A stretch of 64,000 bases of DNA from Pilaira anomala (GCA_025716855.1 JAIXMQ010000020.1:186001-250000); one strand, 5' to 3'. Positions 10,402-23,257 are shown, numbered from the stretch's first letter. Notes: generated by a model not told the origin, from the letters alone. Program-made: numbers and translations.

Positions 10402-12802
10402 ATGCCTGATAATAATCATACTACTGCTACCCATGCAGGTGATATTATCATTGATTATGAAGAAGATTCTTATAGAAAGCAATCACAAGAATTCTTTAGA
10501 GATTTACCTCATAACATTCAAAGCTATCTTTTCAGTTTATTTCCTGTCGCTACTTGGATTCATCGCTATAACCTTCACTGGTTAATTCGTGATTTAATTG
10601 CGGGTGCTACGGTTGGTGTTGTTATTGTTCCTCAAAGTATGGGTTATGCCAAAATTGCTCAACTTCCTCCTCAATATGGTCTTTAGTAAGTTTTTTTTTT
10701 TTTTTTTTTTTTTTTTTTATTATAGCCGCAATTTTTTTTTTTTTTAACACGATGTCTATAGTACTGCATTTGTAGGTCTTTGTGTTTATTGTTTATTTGC
10801 TACTTCAAAAGATATCAGTATTGGTCCTACTGCAGTCATGTCATTACTCGTAGGTCAAACCGTAACTCGAATCACTGCTGTAAATGAAGAGATTACAGGT
10901 CCCCAAATTGCTGTCGCTATGTGTTTATTAACCGGTGCTATTGCCATGTTCATTGGTCTTATACGATTAGGTATCCTAGTTGATTTTATTCCCGGTCCTG
11001 CTATTGCTGGTTTCATGACAGGTTCCGCTATTACAATCAGTATTGGTCAATTTCCTAAACTCTTTGGTATCAAGACTGTCAATACACAAAATTCATCCTA
11101 TCTTATTTTCGGTAACTTTTTTAAGCATTTACCCGACACCAAATTAGATGTTGCATTTGGTCTTAGTGGTCTCGTTTGGTTATATGGTGTTCGTTTCATT
11201 TGCGCATACCTCACAAAGCGCTACCCCAAGTATACCACTCAATTATTTTTTATCAGTATCATGCGTAATGGTGTTCTTGTTATTTTCGCTACTTTGATTG
11301 CATTCTTGATGAATATCGGTAAAAGTGTATCTCCCATTAGTATCTTAAAGACTGTTCCTCCTGGATTCCAAGCCATGCATGTTCCTAATATTTCTACGGA
11401 TCTTGTTTCTGCAGTTGCCAGTTCATTACCTTCCGGTGTTATTATCTTAATTCTTGAGCATGTTGCTATTTCCAAATCATTTGGCCGTATCAATGATTAT
11501 ACAATTGATCCTAACCAAGAAATTATTGCTATTGGTTTTACTAACATCTGGGCTTCTTTCTTTGGTGCCTATCCTTCTACTGGTTCCTTCTCTCGTACTG
11601 CTATTAAAGCTAGATCGGGTGTCAAAACACCTATTGCTGGTATCTTCTCTGCTATTATTGTTTTATTGGCACTCTATGCTTTAACCCCTGCATTTTACTT
11701 TATTCCTGATGCTACACTTGCTGCCGTTGTTATTCATGCAGTTGCTGATCTTGTCTCTGGTCCCGCTTATATGAAACGTTTAGGCAAGATCTCAATGTGG
11801 GAACTCTTTGTGTTTGCTGTAGGTGTCATCATTACTTTCTTTACTACAGTTGAATATGGTATCTATGCCTCAGTAGGTCTTTCCATTGTTATTTTGTTAT
11901 TCCGTATTGCTCGCCCTCGATTCTGGAGTTTAGGTCGTATTCCTCTTTCTTCTACTACAGGTGCTATTGTAACTACCAATGAAGTCAAGGGTGAACAACA
12001 AGATCTTCAAAACTACCTTTATGTCCCACAAAACCATCCCTCTCTTGGTAAACTTGTTGAGCCTCTTCCAACTGGTATCTTAATGTGTCGTATAGATGAA
12101 TCATTTACCTACCCTAACTCTAGTTATATCTCTGATCGTATTATCGCATACTGTAAAGAGAACACACGTCGAAACGCCACAGTTCTTTCTAAAGGAGATC
12201 GTGCATGGAATGATGATGCTAACCCAGTTCGTGATGCAGCTCGTGCAAGTCTTCCTCGTCTTCATGCTTTGATTATCGATTTTGCTTCTGTCAATCGACT
12301 TGATTCAAGTGGTTTACAAGCCATTGTAGATGCCCAAAACGCATTAAATCGTTACTCTGGTCATCACGTTGAATTCCATTTCTCAAATATTCTTCACCCT
12401 GCTATTCGTAAATCATTGATTGTAGCTGGATTTGCCAATCAACCTCGTGCCGGATTTGACAATGAAGAACTTGAAGCAAATGATAAAGAAGTGTTACCCA
12501 TTGTTCCTGTTTCAAAAGATGGACCTATTCAACGTCATACAACACGTCAAACAACAAGTACTGAACATACAGATATTGAAGAAGTAATTGAAACACATTA
12601 TGCTCAAGATACAAAAGCTCAGCAGTTCGATGAAGAGTCCGTCAGTACTGCACATTCTATCTTCCTTCCTCGCGATAGATATCCTTTCTTCCATTGGAGT
12701 GCAGATGAAGCTGTTCGTACTGCTGCTAGTAGTATTGCTCATCGTCCTGAAGAAGGCTCTAGTCCTGCTCTTTCTCAAACAAATGTTGAAGCCCATCATT
12801 AA
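10402..12802 (+). CDS. Sulfate permease, SulP family with STAS domain
   Basis: Exons 10402-10685 and 10762-12802 join across a 76-bp intron, giving 774 aa. The junction restores QYGLYTAFVGLCVYCLFATS, the conserved region of SulP transporters; VVIVPQSMGYAKIAQLPPQY just before it is the sulfate-transporter signature, and GPTAVMSLL follows. Ten or more hydrophobic segments span about residues 70-500. The C-terminal STAS domain (about 540-690) contains DFASVNRLDSSGLQAIVDAQ. The family carries sulfate with protons across the plasma membrane and feeds sulfur assimilation. The last 80 residues are polar and probably disordered. It converges on the amino acid permease gene. Confidence 0.95.
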
Positions 12803-13476
12803 TTTTAATCTTATATATACTATACTATACTATATTATACATACACACACACTCTCTCTCTCTAATATTTAATTACCCTCCTCTTTAAGAAATCTAACTC
12901 ACAGCATTCCCTCTTTTGCATATATATCAACTTTTGTAATAAATCTTTTTCTTTAAAAAAAATATATATCATTACGTTTATTATTACCATAATTTATATT
13001 TGTGTATATTTTTGTAATTACGATAAAAAATGGTTATATCGTTAGTTTACAATATAGTGCAAGCAATAAAAAAAAATTTGCGTATGTAATTACAGTGTAC
13101 ATACATACCAAATATTTACATACTAGCGTTTTATGATAAGATATGATGCTTTTTTTTAGGATACTCACCACGAATATCGATCTGATCCGATAGAATAAGA
13201 GATTAATTTATTGCTGTAGAACATGAAACAAAAAAAGGTGTCAGCTTTCATATAAATGATGGGATCGAACAAGGCAACTATGGCGACATTTCATATTAAA
13301 ATAAAATATAGAGATCTGCATATTTATTTGAATCAGGTGAGTTTTTTTTTTTTTTTTATTATTATTATTATTTAGATTAAAAATAAAAAAAAAAGATGAT
13401 GTAAATGATTAAATATATATAAAGTACACAAAAAGTGTTTAAAAATAAATAAATATGTAAAAAGGGTATGTGTGTT
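12803..13476. other. Convergent intergenic region, 3' UTRs
   Basis: Lies between convergent stop codons of the sulfate permease and the amino acid permease. It contains TA and CA/CT microsatellite-like stretches (about 12820-12865) and no ORF of note. Confidence 0.55.
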
Positions 13477-15932
13477 TTAAATAATAGCAGCAATTAACTT
13501 TTGCCAGAAAGTTTCATTCTTAAGTTCCTCCTTCTCGGCATCTAATTCTTCAATAGAAAAATAACGAACACCTGTGTCAAGATCAATTTCTTCTAAAGGA
13601 ATCAACTTTGTCTTTTTCCAGATACGAAGAATGATATAACCACCTAAAGCAATGACAAGACCGCCATAAGAGCCAACCAAACCGATAGGATCAGCAGGTA
13701 CAAAGTATGACCAACCCGAAATCAGAATAATGACAGCACATGCACCGATTGAAATAAGGTTCATATATGGGTGACCTGGTGCAATATATGGCAATTGGTT
13801 CAGATCTTTGCCTTGTACAATCATTGCCTTTCTGAATCGATAATGCGAAAACGCGATTGCAAACCATGTAATCAAACCGGCGACACCTGCTAATGAGGCC
13901 AAAACCATAAACAATGCATTACCTGGAATCCATGAAGTAAAAAAACAAACGAGTGATACGGCACTAGTACATATTAAAGAATAAATAGGTACACCACGCT
14001 TGTTGACATAAGCTAATTGTACAAACATTTAATTTTATTTCGGGACCATCTTAATTTAGAAAATTGCACTTACCTAGCTTTTTATGAGCAATTCCTTCAT
14101 TTGCGAGAGCACAAAGGGTTCTTGTGGTTACATACATTCCACTGTTACCACATGAAATAAACTTTTTTTTTTTTTAAAAAAAAAACAATTAACATAAATA
14201 CGTATCACCAAATCAAAAAAAAAAAAAAAAAAAAGCTTACGGTAATTAAAATAACGGCATTTACAACACTATCAGCACCTTTTAATCCTGCTAATTGAAA
14301 GACCATTGTAAAAGGCGATACGGTCACATCTCTTCCAGTCATACTAAGGTTATGAGGATCATTCCAGGGAATTAACATACCCATAACAAATACTGAGAGG
14401 ATATAAATGAAAATAATACGAATAAATACTGTCTTGACAGCTTGAGGAATAGCCTAATTTTTTTTTTAAAAAAAAAAAAGTTAAAAAAGATTATTTATTG
14501 GTTTAAAAATTTTTTTTTTTCGTACCTTTCTAGGATTTGCTGATTCACCCGCGGAAACACCTACAATATCAGTTCCGGTCATACTTAATGCAGCTAATAC
14601 AAGTGCATTGATAACACCAAGAACACCATTAGAAAATGCTCCTGGATCTTTCCAATACTTGAATCCATAAACAGTGCCACTGAAGAAGAGAGTTAGTATA
14701 AAAAAATCCAGTTGATCATTCTTTTTGTCCTAACTACTTACCCAATAACACCTCCTGAAGTTAAACAACCAACAATAACGAAAACAATAACACAGATAAT
14801 CTTGATTAAACTAAACCAATATTCTGCTTCACCCCAACCTCTAGCACCATATAAATTCATACAAAACATAAGAATTAAAAATATACCGGACCCTATTACA
14901 AACTCGTCAGTCAAAATTCCTGTTTTCCTAATCATTAATTTATACTTTACATGCCCAATCTGGAACAACGTCTGTCCAAAATCTCATTACAAGCGGAATG
15001 GCTAAAATGTATGTACAGATGAATATTAATAATTCTGGTTACACTAACTTTTTTTTTTTAAAAAAAAAATTATTACCGACTAATTCTGTTAAAAACGATT
15101 ACAATAGAAAAAAAAAAAGGTAATTTATGTTAGCATCTTTTTATAGCGTTGGGGTTAAAGTAAATTACCAACAGCGACAATAATTGACCAGCATGCCTGT
15201 TAAAATAAACATCAGAATTAGTTACAGAAAAGTAAAAAAAAAAAACGAAACAAAAGTTCTTGATTTACCCAATAGTTATAACCAATAATAGTACCAAAAG
15301 ATTTATCAACAAAACGACGACAATAGACAGTGAATGACCCCGAAATCTAAAAAAAAAAAAAAAAAAAAAAATACAATTTAGGGGTGGATCAAGATATAAA
15401 TTTTAATAAACACGTACAGGAATATATGCAGCCATTTCACCGAGTTCGACAGCTATCCAGAAAACAATAAATCCAATGATCGCATAAGCAACTAATAAGC
15501 CAGCAGGTCCTAAAAAAAAAAGACATATTTTAAGCAAAAGTTAATTTTTTAAGTATGTGATTTATTTACCTGCTTTTGCAAGATTAGCACCAGAAGATAA
15601 GAATAAACCTAAAAAAAAAAAAAAAAAAGGGCCCATGAATAGGAGAAATATTTTTACATGTATTTATACATGCATACCTTGACCCACAACACCACCAATG
15701 GAGATCATCTAAAAATAAACAAAACAGTTAGAATACACAAATAAGAGAATCAATGTTTTATTGAGTATTTATTTACAGTTAAATGTCTTGCTTTCAAAGT
15801 TCTCTTTAATCCTTTATCACCTTCATTTGGATTTAATGAAGAGGTTGCGCTTGATGTAGATTCTATTGGCATTTTGATACCCACATCTTCTTTAAAGGTG
15901 GAAACCTCCGTTTTAGAAGTTGATTTATACAT
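13477..15932 (-). CDS. Amino acid permease, fungal YAT/AAP type, 13 exons
   Basis: Minus-strand exons 15932-15777, 15708-15678, 15608-15570, 15509-15418, 15346-15269, 15196-15169, 15085-15077, 15001-14951, 14892-14742, 14679-14526, 14453-14241, 14161-14074 and 14012-13477 give 541 aa with all frames agreeing. The length matches the APC-superfamily yeast permeases. Recognisable blocks include TLKARHLTMISIGGVVGQGL in TM1, LGEMAAYIP, FVDKSFGTIIGYNYW, AIPLVMRFWTDVVPDWAW, ALSMTGTDIVGVSAGESANP and GNSGMYVTTRTLCALANEG. These proteins import amino acids with protons at the plasma membrane; substrate cannot be read from sequence. Several exons are tiny (31, 39, 28 and 9 nt). The 9-nt exon supplies the Glu-Leu-Val that every relative has before AIPL. 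Confidence 0.95.
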
Positions 15933-16909
15933 TGGAAATAAATAAATAAATAGAGTAAAATGAAAGACAAAAAACTGGATTTCAAAAAACCCAAAGCTTT
16001 TATATGAAAAAAAAAAAAAAACTTGAGTATCCGCCCTAAGGAGCGAAAGTTTTTTTTTTTTTTTTTTTTTTGACGGTTTAGAAATATGTAATACATTGAT
16101 CTATTTTTCAATTTCACCATTTTTTTTTCCCAAGATTCTAAGTATACAAGCTTTATAAAATAAAACGGCTGCTAAATATTAAAAAACATCGCGGTATTTT
16201 TCTTTTTTCTTCACTTTTTTATTTATTTATCTCAACATGTCAAAAATAGAGTTTCTTGCATAAATCAACTTTAATGTAAATTTGAAAGATAGCGTCCATA
16301 TGTGTTTACAAACAATGCATTGGTATCATGTTCCAAGTTACAGTTTAACTAATAAAAAAAAAAAGGCGACTTATTTTGTTATATTCGTCATTTGCGACTC
16401 ACTGACGTGCTATTGTTGGTAACACATATTCAAAGCAAAAAAAAAAAATGATAAAACAAATTTTAGGTAGTTATTGCGTCTTCATGTGTAACAATCCTTT
16501 TGTTAGATCTTCGATTGTATTCATAGCAACACTTTTTTTTTTTTTCTGTACACCTTTGAAAAAAAAAGTGGCTCGTTTTCAAAAAAAAAAAAAAATAAAT
16601 AAAAAAAACCTGGTTTGAGTAAACTAATTTCACCGAATTCGTTATGAATTTTGAAGAATTTACCACCGTATAAGTCTACATTGTGTAACTTTGAATGTCT
16701 TGTGATCGCTTAATAAGTAGTACGCTTTATTCTAACTACTGAGTTTACATTTATCTCTTATCTAACTTATGAACTTAAATGATAAATATGAGGACATTAA
16801 GTACATCAGAGAAAATGGTACAAGATTCTCGATTAACTAACTTAATAATAATACAATAAAAGTCTACGTCGTGAAGGAGACTAAAGAAATCGTATATAAA
16901 TAAATTTTA
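15933..16909. other. Upstream region of the amino acid permease
   Basis: Nearly 1 kb without a gene, between the permease start and the stop of the Sel1-repeat gene. It holds several A and T runs; readable frames here are homopolymer-driven. Confidence 0.5.
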
Positions 16910-18186
16910 TTATGTATAGTAGTTTTGTTTTCTTCTAAATAAGCCTAATGTACGAGGCTTTTTAGGTTCATGAAAACCAGATTCGACCAATAGTTCAAGC
17001 CGACTCGCACTTTCAGAACAACTATGTGCCGTAGCCTTTAAATAACATTGTGTTGCTTTAGCGTAATTTTTTTTCTTGTTTCCAGCACTATTGAAATATA
17101 TATTACCCAACATATGGTATGCTTGTCCATGATCGATTTGATCTAAAATCAATTGACAATATTCTTTTGCTTTGTTGAAATCTTTTTTTATATGAAAATA
17201 ATATTCAGCAATCTTAAATAGTGCGTCACGACTTCCATGTTTAGATGCTGTAGTATACCACATTAAAGCTTGTTGATAATCTTGTTGGTATTCACAAAAT
17301 GAACCCATCAAAATTTGACCTTGTGCACTACCATCTTTTGCTGCTTTTTCAAACCATATTTTAGCCTTGAAATGATCTTTTTTAAAATTACGATATCCAT
17401 TGAAATAAAGTTGTCCTATTAAAGACCTTGCTAATGCATGATGATCTTGTGCATTACACACTGTATACCAAAAACTCACTTGATAAAATGCTCGTTTTGT
17501 ATGAAACTGTTGATCATAAGACATTGCTGTACGTAACGGAGATGGACATCCATTCATTTTGTTGACAGATTCTGACAGTCGGTACAAGAATAACTCTTTA
17601 CTATCATAATTAATTACAAATTCTTTGTTTCCAAATAAATAAATATCGTGTGTTGCCGTTTTCTTTGCTCTTAATGCTTTCTTGTAATAATAGAGTGCTT
17701 TACTGAAATCTTTTTTAGCATACGTTCCTTGATGATACATGTAGCCTAAATTGATTTGTGCATCACACCAACCGTGATTTGCAGAAAGTGTAAGCCATCG
17801 GATAGCTGCTTCATTACTTTGAATCACACCGTCACCGTCTCGATACATCATACCCACATAATATTCTGCAACAGGACTCGCCCATGCAATTGCTGTCTTT
17901 TTAAATAAATAAATGGCTCGCTTAGGATTTCGTCTTATACCAAATCCCATATAATAAATGGATGCACATAATAGTTGAGCACATTCGTTATTGTATGTTG
18001 AAGCGTCTTCCAGATGTTGAATAGCGTATGCATAATTTCCACTGTTTAAATTATCAATCCCTAGAAATAAACTCTTTTCTGAATCGTGAATACTATCTAT
18101 ATCACTTGAAAAAATGAGTTTTTTCCTCTAGTTTAAATGTTGTGGCTATGCTATTTCTTACCAGGTTTATTGTAACTTATTTTCAT
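16910..18186 (-). CDS. Sel1-like repeat (tetratricopeptide-type) protein
   Basis: A 25-nt first exon (18186-18162, MKISYNKP) joins the main exon 18096-16910 over a 65-bp intron, giving 403 aa. The main exon carries consecutive Sel1 repeats of about 36 residues, with motifs such as AEYYVGMMYRDGDGVIQSN, AQINLGYMYHQGTYAKKDFS, ARSLIGQLYFNGYRNFKKD, AQGQILMGSFCEYQQDYQQA and AYHMLGNIYFNSAGNKKKNY. Such helical solenoids are scaffolds for protein complexes, in fungi often chitin synthase activation (Chs4/Skt5) or ER quality control (Hrd3). No prenylation box, signal peptide or membrane helix is seen, so no ortholog is assigned. The first exon is short and thus less certain. Confidence 0.88.
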
Positions 18187-18199
18187 GGCTTATATTTGA

Positions 18200-18234
<35 letters not shown>

Positions 18235-19168
18235 TAAATGCATAATGAAAAAAACAAACTTTAAAATACAATAAATATTCAGTAAATTAAATTATTGATT
18301 TATGGCCTACAATTTAGGTATTTTTAGAGCTTATCGTGTAACATCAAATGTGATATAAGGCAACAGATAAAAAGCAGGAGTTTCCCTTCATTGTTATGAT
18401 AATATATTATTTCGGAAAGAAAATTGACTATATAAATAAGCAGTAGATAATGAAATAATAGAAAAGAAAAAAACAATGTTTGTTCCTATTCTTAAACTGT
18501 TTTTTGTTTATTATATATACTTGGAAGTATAAGAAAAACTATTTCTAAACTCGGGTGCATGAATCTTGAACGTTCCTGACTTTTAGGATGACACCACCGT
18601 AAATTCCTCGCTTTTCCTCTTCTAACTATACTGCTTCAATTCTCTCCCAATTTGAACTGGTAATGGTAGCATTAATGCCCAAACTATTTGTATATTAGCT
18701 TGAATTATTCAAATTCATGATTAAATGGATCGTATTTCTTTTTTTTTTTTAGAAATCTGAATTTTAGGAATTGCCGTCAGTTATATATATAGATTTTTAT
18801 GTCATTTTTGGAACCAACTTCATTATCAACTGTTAAGGTGAATTGCTTGAAATCTTCTCAAGCTTGATTTACATCAGTGAGTTATAAAAGAACAGCATAG
18901 TAACCTTCAATAACACTTCGAACTCATAATTTAGGGTTAAAGAGTGAGCCATTTTAAACGTCACCTATTTGGTTTTCCTAATACAGGAAACTCCAGCACT
19001 TACCCACAAATCACTCAACTTCTTTTATTTTTTTAATAAAAAAGAACGAACCCTTTTGAAACTACTATTGTATTACAGTAGCGAATTTCTTACGCTATGC
19101 TATGTGTTCTACTAATCTTAATTAATCTTTCTGATAAAGAAGGGCGAGGTTTTTTTTTTTACGGCGGA
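18187..19168. other. Intergenic, with GA microsatellite at 18209-18234
   Basis: No ORF of note. A (GA)13 tract sits just upstream of the Sel1-repeat gene start. Confidence 0.55.
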
Positions 19169-19169
19169 A

Positions 19170-19330
19170 AATTTTTTAGCCAATCAAATCACCCAAAAAT
19201 GGTAAAGAAATGTATTTTTAGGCAAAAATTAGCCAATCCTGACCTCTAGATTTTCAAGAGTACACTTCTTTTTTTCTTTTTTTTTTAGATAATTTGATTG
19301 GCCAAAAAAAATTCTGCTATAAAAAAATCT
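19170..19330 (+). promoter_or_regulatory. Promoter-like block: three CCAAT boxes (one inverted) and TATA, no gene behind it
   Basis: CCAAT at 19180-19184 (AGCCAATCAAAT) and 19233-19237, and ATTGG at 19297-19301 (ATTTGATTGGCC), so the outer two form an 11-bp inverted repeat (GCCAATCAAAT). A TATA-like GCTATAAAAAA follows at 19315-19325, then a pyrimidine stretch, and an ATG at 19483 immediately followed by a perfect donor (G then GTGAGT at 19487). This order is that of a strongly expressed fungal gene, but the downstream DNA only runs antisense into the end of the YTH gene. It may drive a noncoding RNA or be the surviving 5' end of a lost gene. Confidence 0.5.
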
Positions 19331-19439
19331 TGTCCTTCTTTTTTCTTCATCAAACAAACTAATTAAGATCTCAGTACCCGTATGCAGCCTATTCTAGAAG
19401 ATTCATTAACGTAATCCAATAATAGTTTCAAAAAGACAA

Positions 19440-19472
<33 letters not shown>

Positions 19473-19629
19473 CTGGAAGAAAATGGGTGAGTGATAAAGT
19501 TTCACGTATTAGGAATCTAGATGGGTGATGTTTTTTTAAAAAATTGTTAATACAATATCAGCTGAAACTTATAATGTATAGTAATAAGCTATTATAATGT
19601 AGTGATTACCATACAACACTTTATTATAA

Positions 19630-19670
<41 letters not shown>

Positions 19671-19676
<6 letters not shown>

Positions 19677-22098
19677 ATCAGACATTAAATAAACCAATTG
19701 TTTACCAACGTTAGGTTCAATCAAAGTACAATCTTTTGAAACGTTAATACAATGATTGCTAAACCATGGATTTACTAATTGTTTTGTTGCTGAAAATGGT
19801 ACTTTTTTTCTATTTTCTCAATTTAAAATTAGTACCATAATACAATAAAAATGAACTCTGGTTATTACTTACGTGGATTTCCATTCTACCCTACAAACGT
19901 ATCTCCATGGTCTACCATTTGTCTTTGTTCGGAAATGGAACCCAGTATCTTGAAATATAGTACCAACTGTATCTTGTTTCATCAATACTTTCAAGTCAAG
20001 GACTTCACTTTTCATAGCAGCATAACCTTGAAATGCTTTTGTACCTTTTACGCTAAAGATAAGATTAACTTCAAGTGAATTCTATCAAATAAGAGTTAAA
20101 AAAAAAAAAATTGTATCAATCTTACTATCATTTTCTATCACTTACTCTAAACAAATAATTTAATTGGAAAGCTTTGTCTAAACTAACAGACCAATATTGA
20201 TGTTCCTTTGAAGCTTGTACATCTGTTTGTAACCAAGGTTTTATGATGACATAATGTGGAGTCATATCAACTGTAGCTGTAACTAATTTGATAAGTGGAA
20301 TCGTTCGAAAGGCAGAATGTGAAGTACGATGAATCACGAGATCAGATCCTTTTGTTGAGGCGATGGAACGTGGACTGTATTGATGTATAGGAACTGTATA
20401 ACTATGAAAAATTTCGCTGTCCTCATATTGTGCAATACCATGGCGCTCAGGAATAAACATATCTTCATGATGTCTTTCTGATCTTGGGTGAAGTCGTGAA
20501 GTGTAATAAATTATTTTGGAATTGAGTTCGTTGTCTTGTTCTAGTTCTTCAAGCTGTAAATATATATTTGAGGATGAGTTAATAAATAAGTTACATATCT
20601 TTTTTTTTTTTTACTTACAAGACTTGGCCGACAGTAAAGACGTTTACCTTTCATAACTATTAAGTTTGTATCAAAATAGAGTGTCAAAAACAGAGTTATT
20701 TTTTTTTTTCAAAAAAAAAAAAAAAAAAGTAAAATATACCTGATCCATTATACTTGAATACTGCTTTCATCATTTCTTCATAATTTCGATAAGTAACATA
20801 AGCACAACGAAGTTTACCAATATATCTTACAGACTAAATAAATACAAAACAATTCATCTAAATTTAGTACCTTTGTTTTTTTTTTTAAAAAAAAAAAACC
20901 GATATCTATTTAAATATATATTTACCAATGTACTCGGATCATAAAAATGATCTGAAATATCTTTATGACGAGATTTAATTGGCATACCAGTGACTTTAAT
21001 AGGTACAGCATGTTGTGTAATTGATTGATAGTCGGAAGAAGAAGAAGGGGGAAATTCAATACGTCCGACACGAAAATAAGTGGTAGCCAAATTATGCCAA
21101 TCATTTAATGTGTTGTTCTCAGCGTCTTCCGATGTCATGTGGTAAGAAGAAGAAGAAGAAGCAAGTACCATTTGTAATTGATTGTCATTTTCGTCTGAAT
21201 TACATGGTGATGGCATCGTAGGAGATACCACGTTGCTGTGCAAGGCACTCGATTGTTGAGACTCAGATGAAATAGCATGCTGTTCCTTTTCTGTTCCATC
21301 TATTTTAGTATTTTTTTCTGTTACCTTCTCTGAATCATCTTGCCTTATCTCATCTGTATCCTCTTGTTGTACCCTATCTGTATCATCTTGTTGTGCCTCA
21401 GCAGATATATCTTGATTTTCCGTTTCTGTACCATCTGGCTGTACTTCTAATACTTTATGATCTACTTTAACTGTCGTATCTTGTGGCTCTTCTAATTTAT
21501 CTTGTTGTCCTTTTGATGTATCATGATGTGTAACGTTTGTGTGTTTATCAGTAGAGGCGTTACTATGCATAAGAACAGTAACTTGGGTAACTGTATCAGT
21601 AGAATAGTCAGAATGAACGCTTCCTTGGTCATCTTTATATTTATATTGCTTGATTGAAAAATTGGATAAAAAAGAAGTGACAGGGGCTGATTGACTGTAG
21701 ATAGTTGATTCAGGTGGAGCATCCAAGTTGTCATGAGAGAGAGTTTCATTATCAAGTAGCAATGGTGAAGGTGGAGAAGAAGAAGATGATGATTCTTGGT
21801 TTTCAACAGATTGCATCCGCATAAAGTAATCTGTTTCATCCAAAGTGACACTTTGGGAGAGTCCGTGCGGTTCTTGGTGATTAGGTGCATAGTACCGTAC
21901 TTGTATCTCTGGTGAAGAAGGTGGGTTGAATTCCATGGGTAAATCATCTATTTCAAACACGGCATCATCATAATATTGTTCATAAACTCCATTTGTCAAT
22001 TGTTCTTCTTCTTCATCTCCTTCTACAGTTATCTCTCCTTCTTCCTCTGAATACATGATGATATCTAAATGAGATGATCGAGGTGATTCTTCAGACAT
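19671..22098 (-). CDS. RRM-YTH domain protein, m6A-reader type (YTHDC1/Mmi1-like)
   Basis: Six exons (22098-20926, 20833-20740, 20656-20619, 20553-20146, 20081-19873, 19809-19671) join in frame to 686 aa. Residues 1-360 are acidic and Ser/Gln-rich, probably disordered, with QQDDTD-type repeats. An RRM follows (about 362-440), with VPIKVTGMP as RNP2 and a degenerate RNP1 (KLRCAYVTY). The YTH domain (about 534-684) reads PHYVIIKPWLQ, YWSVSLDKAFQLNYLFRNS, VNLIFSVKGTKAFQGYAAM, RVEWKSTKKVPFSATKQLVN, PWFSNHCINVSKD and IEPNVGKQLVYLM. Trp in YWS (about 556) and in VEW (about 638) match the two cage tryptophans that hold N6-methyladenosine in YTHDC1. Binding of methylated RNA is therefore likely; fission yeast Mmi1 is a YTH protein that does not need m6A, so the target is open. 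Confidence 0.92.
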
Positions 22099-23189
22099 TT
22101 TTTTTTTTTTTTTACTTTCTGGAATTAAAAAGAAAAGGAAGGAAGGAAAAAGAAATGAAAGGAAAAAGAAAAGAAAAAAGGAGTGAAAAAAAAAATTCTC
22201 TTTTTGATCTTTTTTTTTTTTAAAAAAAAATGCATTTTTGCAGTATACATAAACAATTCATGTGATGTTTATGTAAAAATGGTTCTGAAAAGTGTTCAAA
22301 AAAGTCTAAAAAAGTTTATCCAATGGAAGGTTCAAATAACTTACCACAGCAATCGATTTAATGATCTTTTTTTTTTTTTTTAGCTAGTTTGGCGTTTTAA
22401 TAAAAAAAAAAAAAGAAGCCTGTACTCTCTCTTTTTAACGCCAAGTCAATTTAAAATATCTATAAGAAAAAGAATAATTCTTAATTGACAAAAAGTGAAA
22501 AGAAAAAAAGATATTAGAAACAGATGTTGTTTGTATTTGACATGAGATATTGATTAATGCATATGAGACCTAAAAATAAAAAAAAAAAAAAAAAAAAAAA
22601 AGTGTTTTTCCGAACAATGTGTTACTCTACATCTTCTACTACTGTCTAGAGAGAGAGAGAGAGAGCCCGATCATCTTTTAATTTTTTTATAGTCGAACGA
22701 TTCGGAGGGAGTTCATCCAATGCTCATAAAGGGCCAATAGATGTATAATTTTATATTTATACATTGTTTCTTTTTTTAGCGTACTGATAGAACAAGCTCC
22801 GGTAAGTACACAAACATAGTAGGTAATTTTTTTTTTTTTTTTTACGCGTTTAGAAAATTAAAAAAATCATGCAAACTTTTATAATCCCGCTAGATATATG
22901 TCACTAATAATAATTCAAGATCCAAACGGTCCAGACAATTGGAAACTTTTACCTGCATCATTTTAATAACATATATATCCTTGAAAAGGCAGACTATATA
23001 CATGACAATTCAAAAGTAAAGAGATCATTTCTTTTTGACACTTGAGCTGTACACACATTATATCCCCCTTTTACCGAGAATATAAGAAATTCTTGATATT
23101 CTTAAAGAAGAAATAATAATGCCCTCCTGGAATAACTATTAAAAGTTAATAAAAGAAAAAAAGGTAATGCGTATTTTTCCCCTTTCTTT

Positions 23190-23227
<38 letters not shown>

Positions 23228-23257
23228 CTCATTTATACATTTTTTATTATTATTTAT
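22099..23257. other. Intergenic, upstream of the YTH gene and the small secreted gene
   Basis: Contains T and A runs (22576-22601, 23189-23224), a GA tract at 22651-22665, and no coding sequence that I can support. Confidence 0.5.

Noticed and set aside
18097..18161. Sel1-repeat gene starting only at internal ATG 17950
   Set aside because: Coding with a further Sel1-like repeat continues upstream of 17950 and a 25-nt first exon with good splice sites gives an earlier start.
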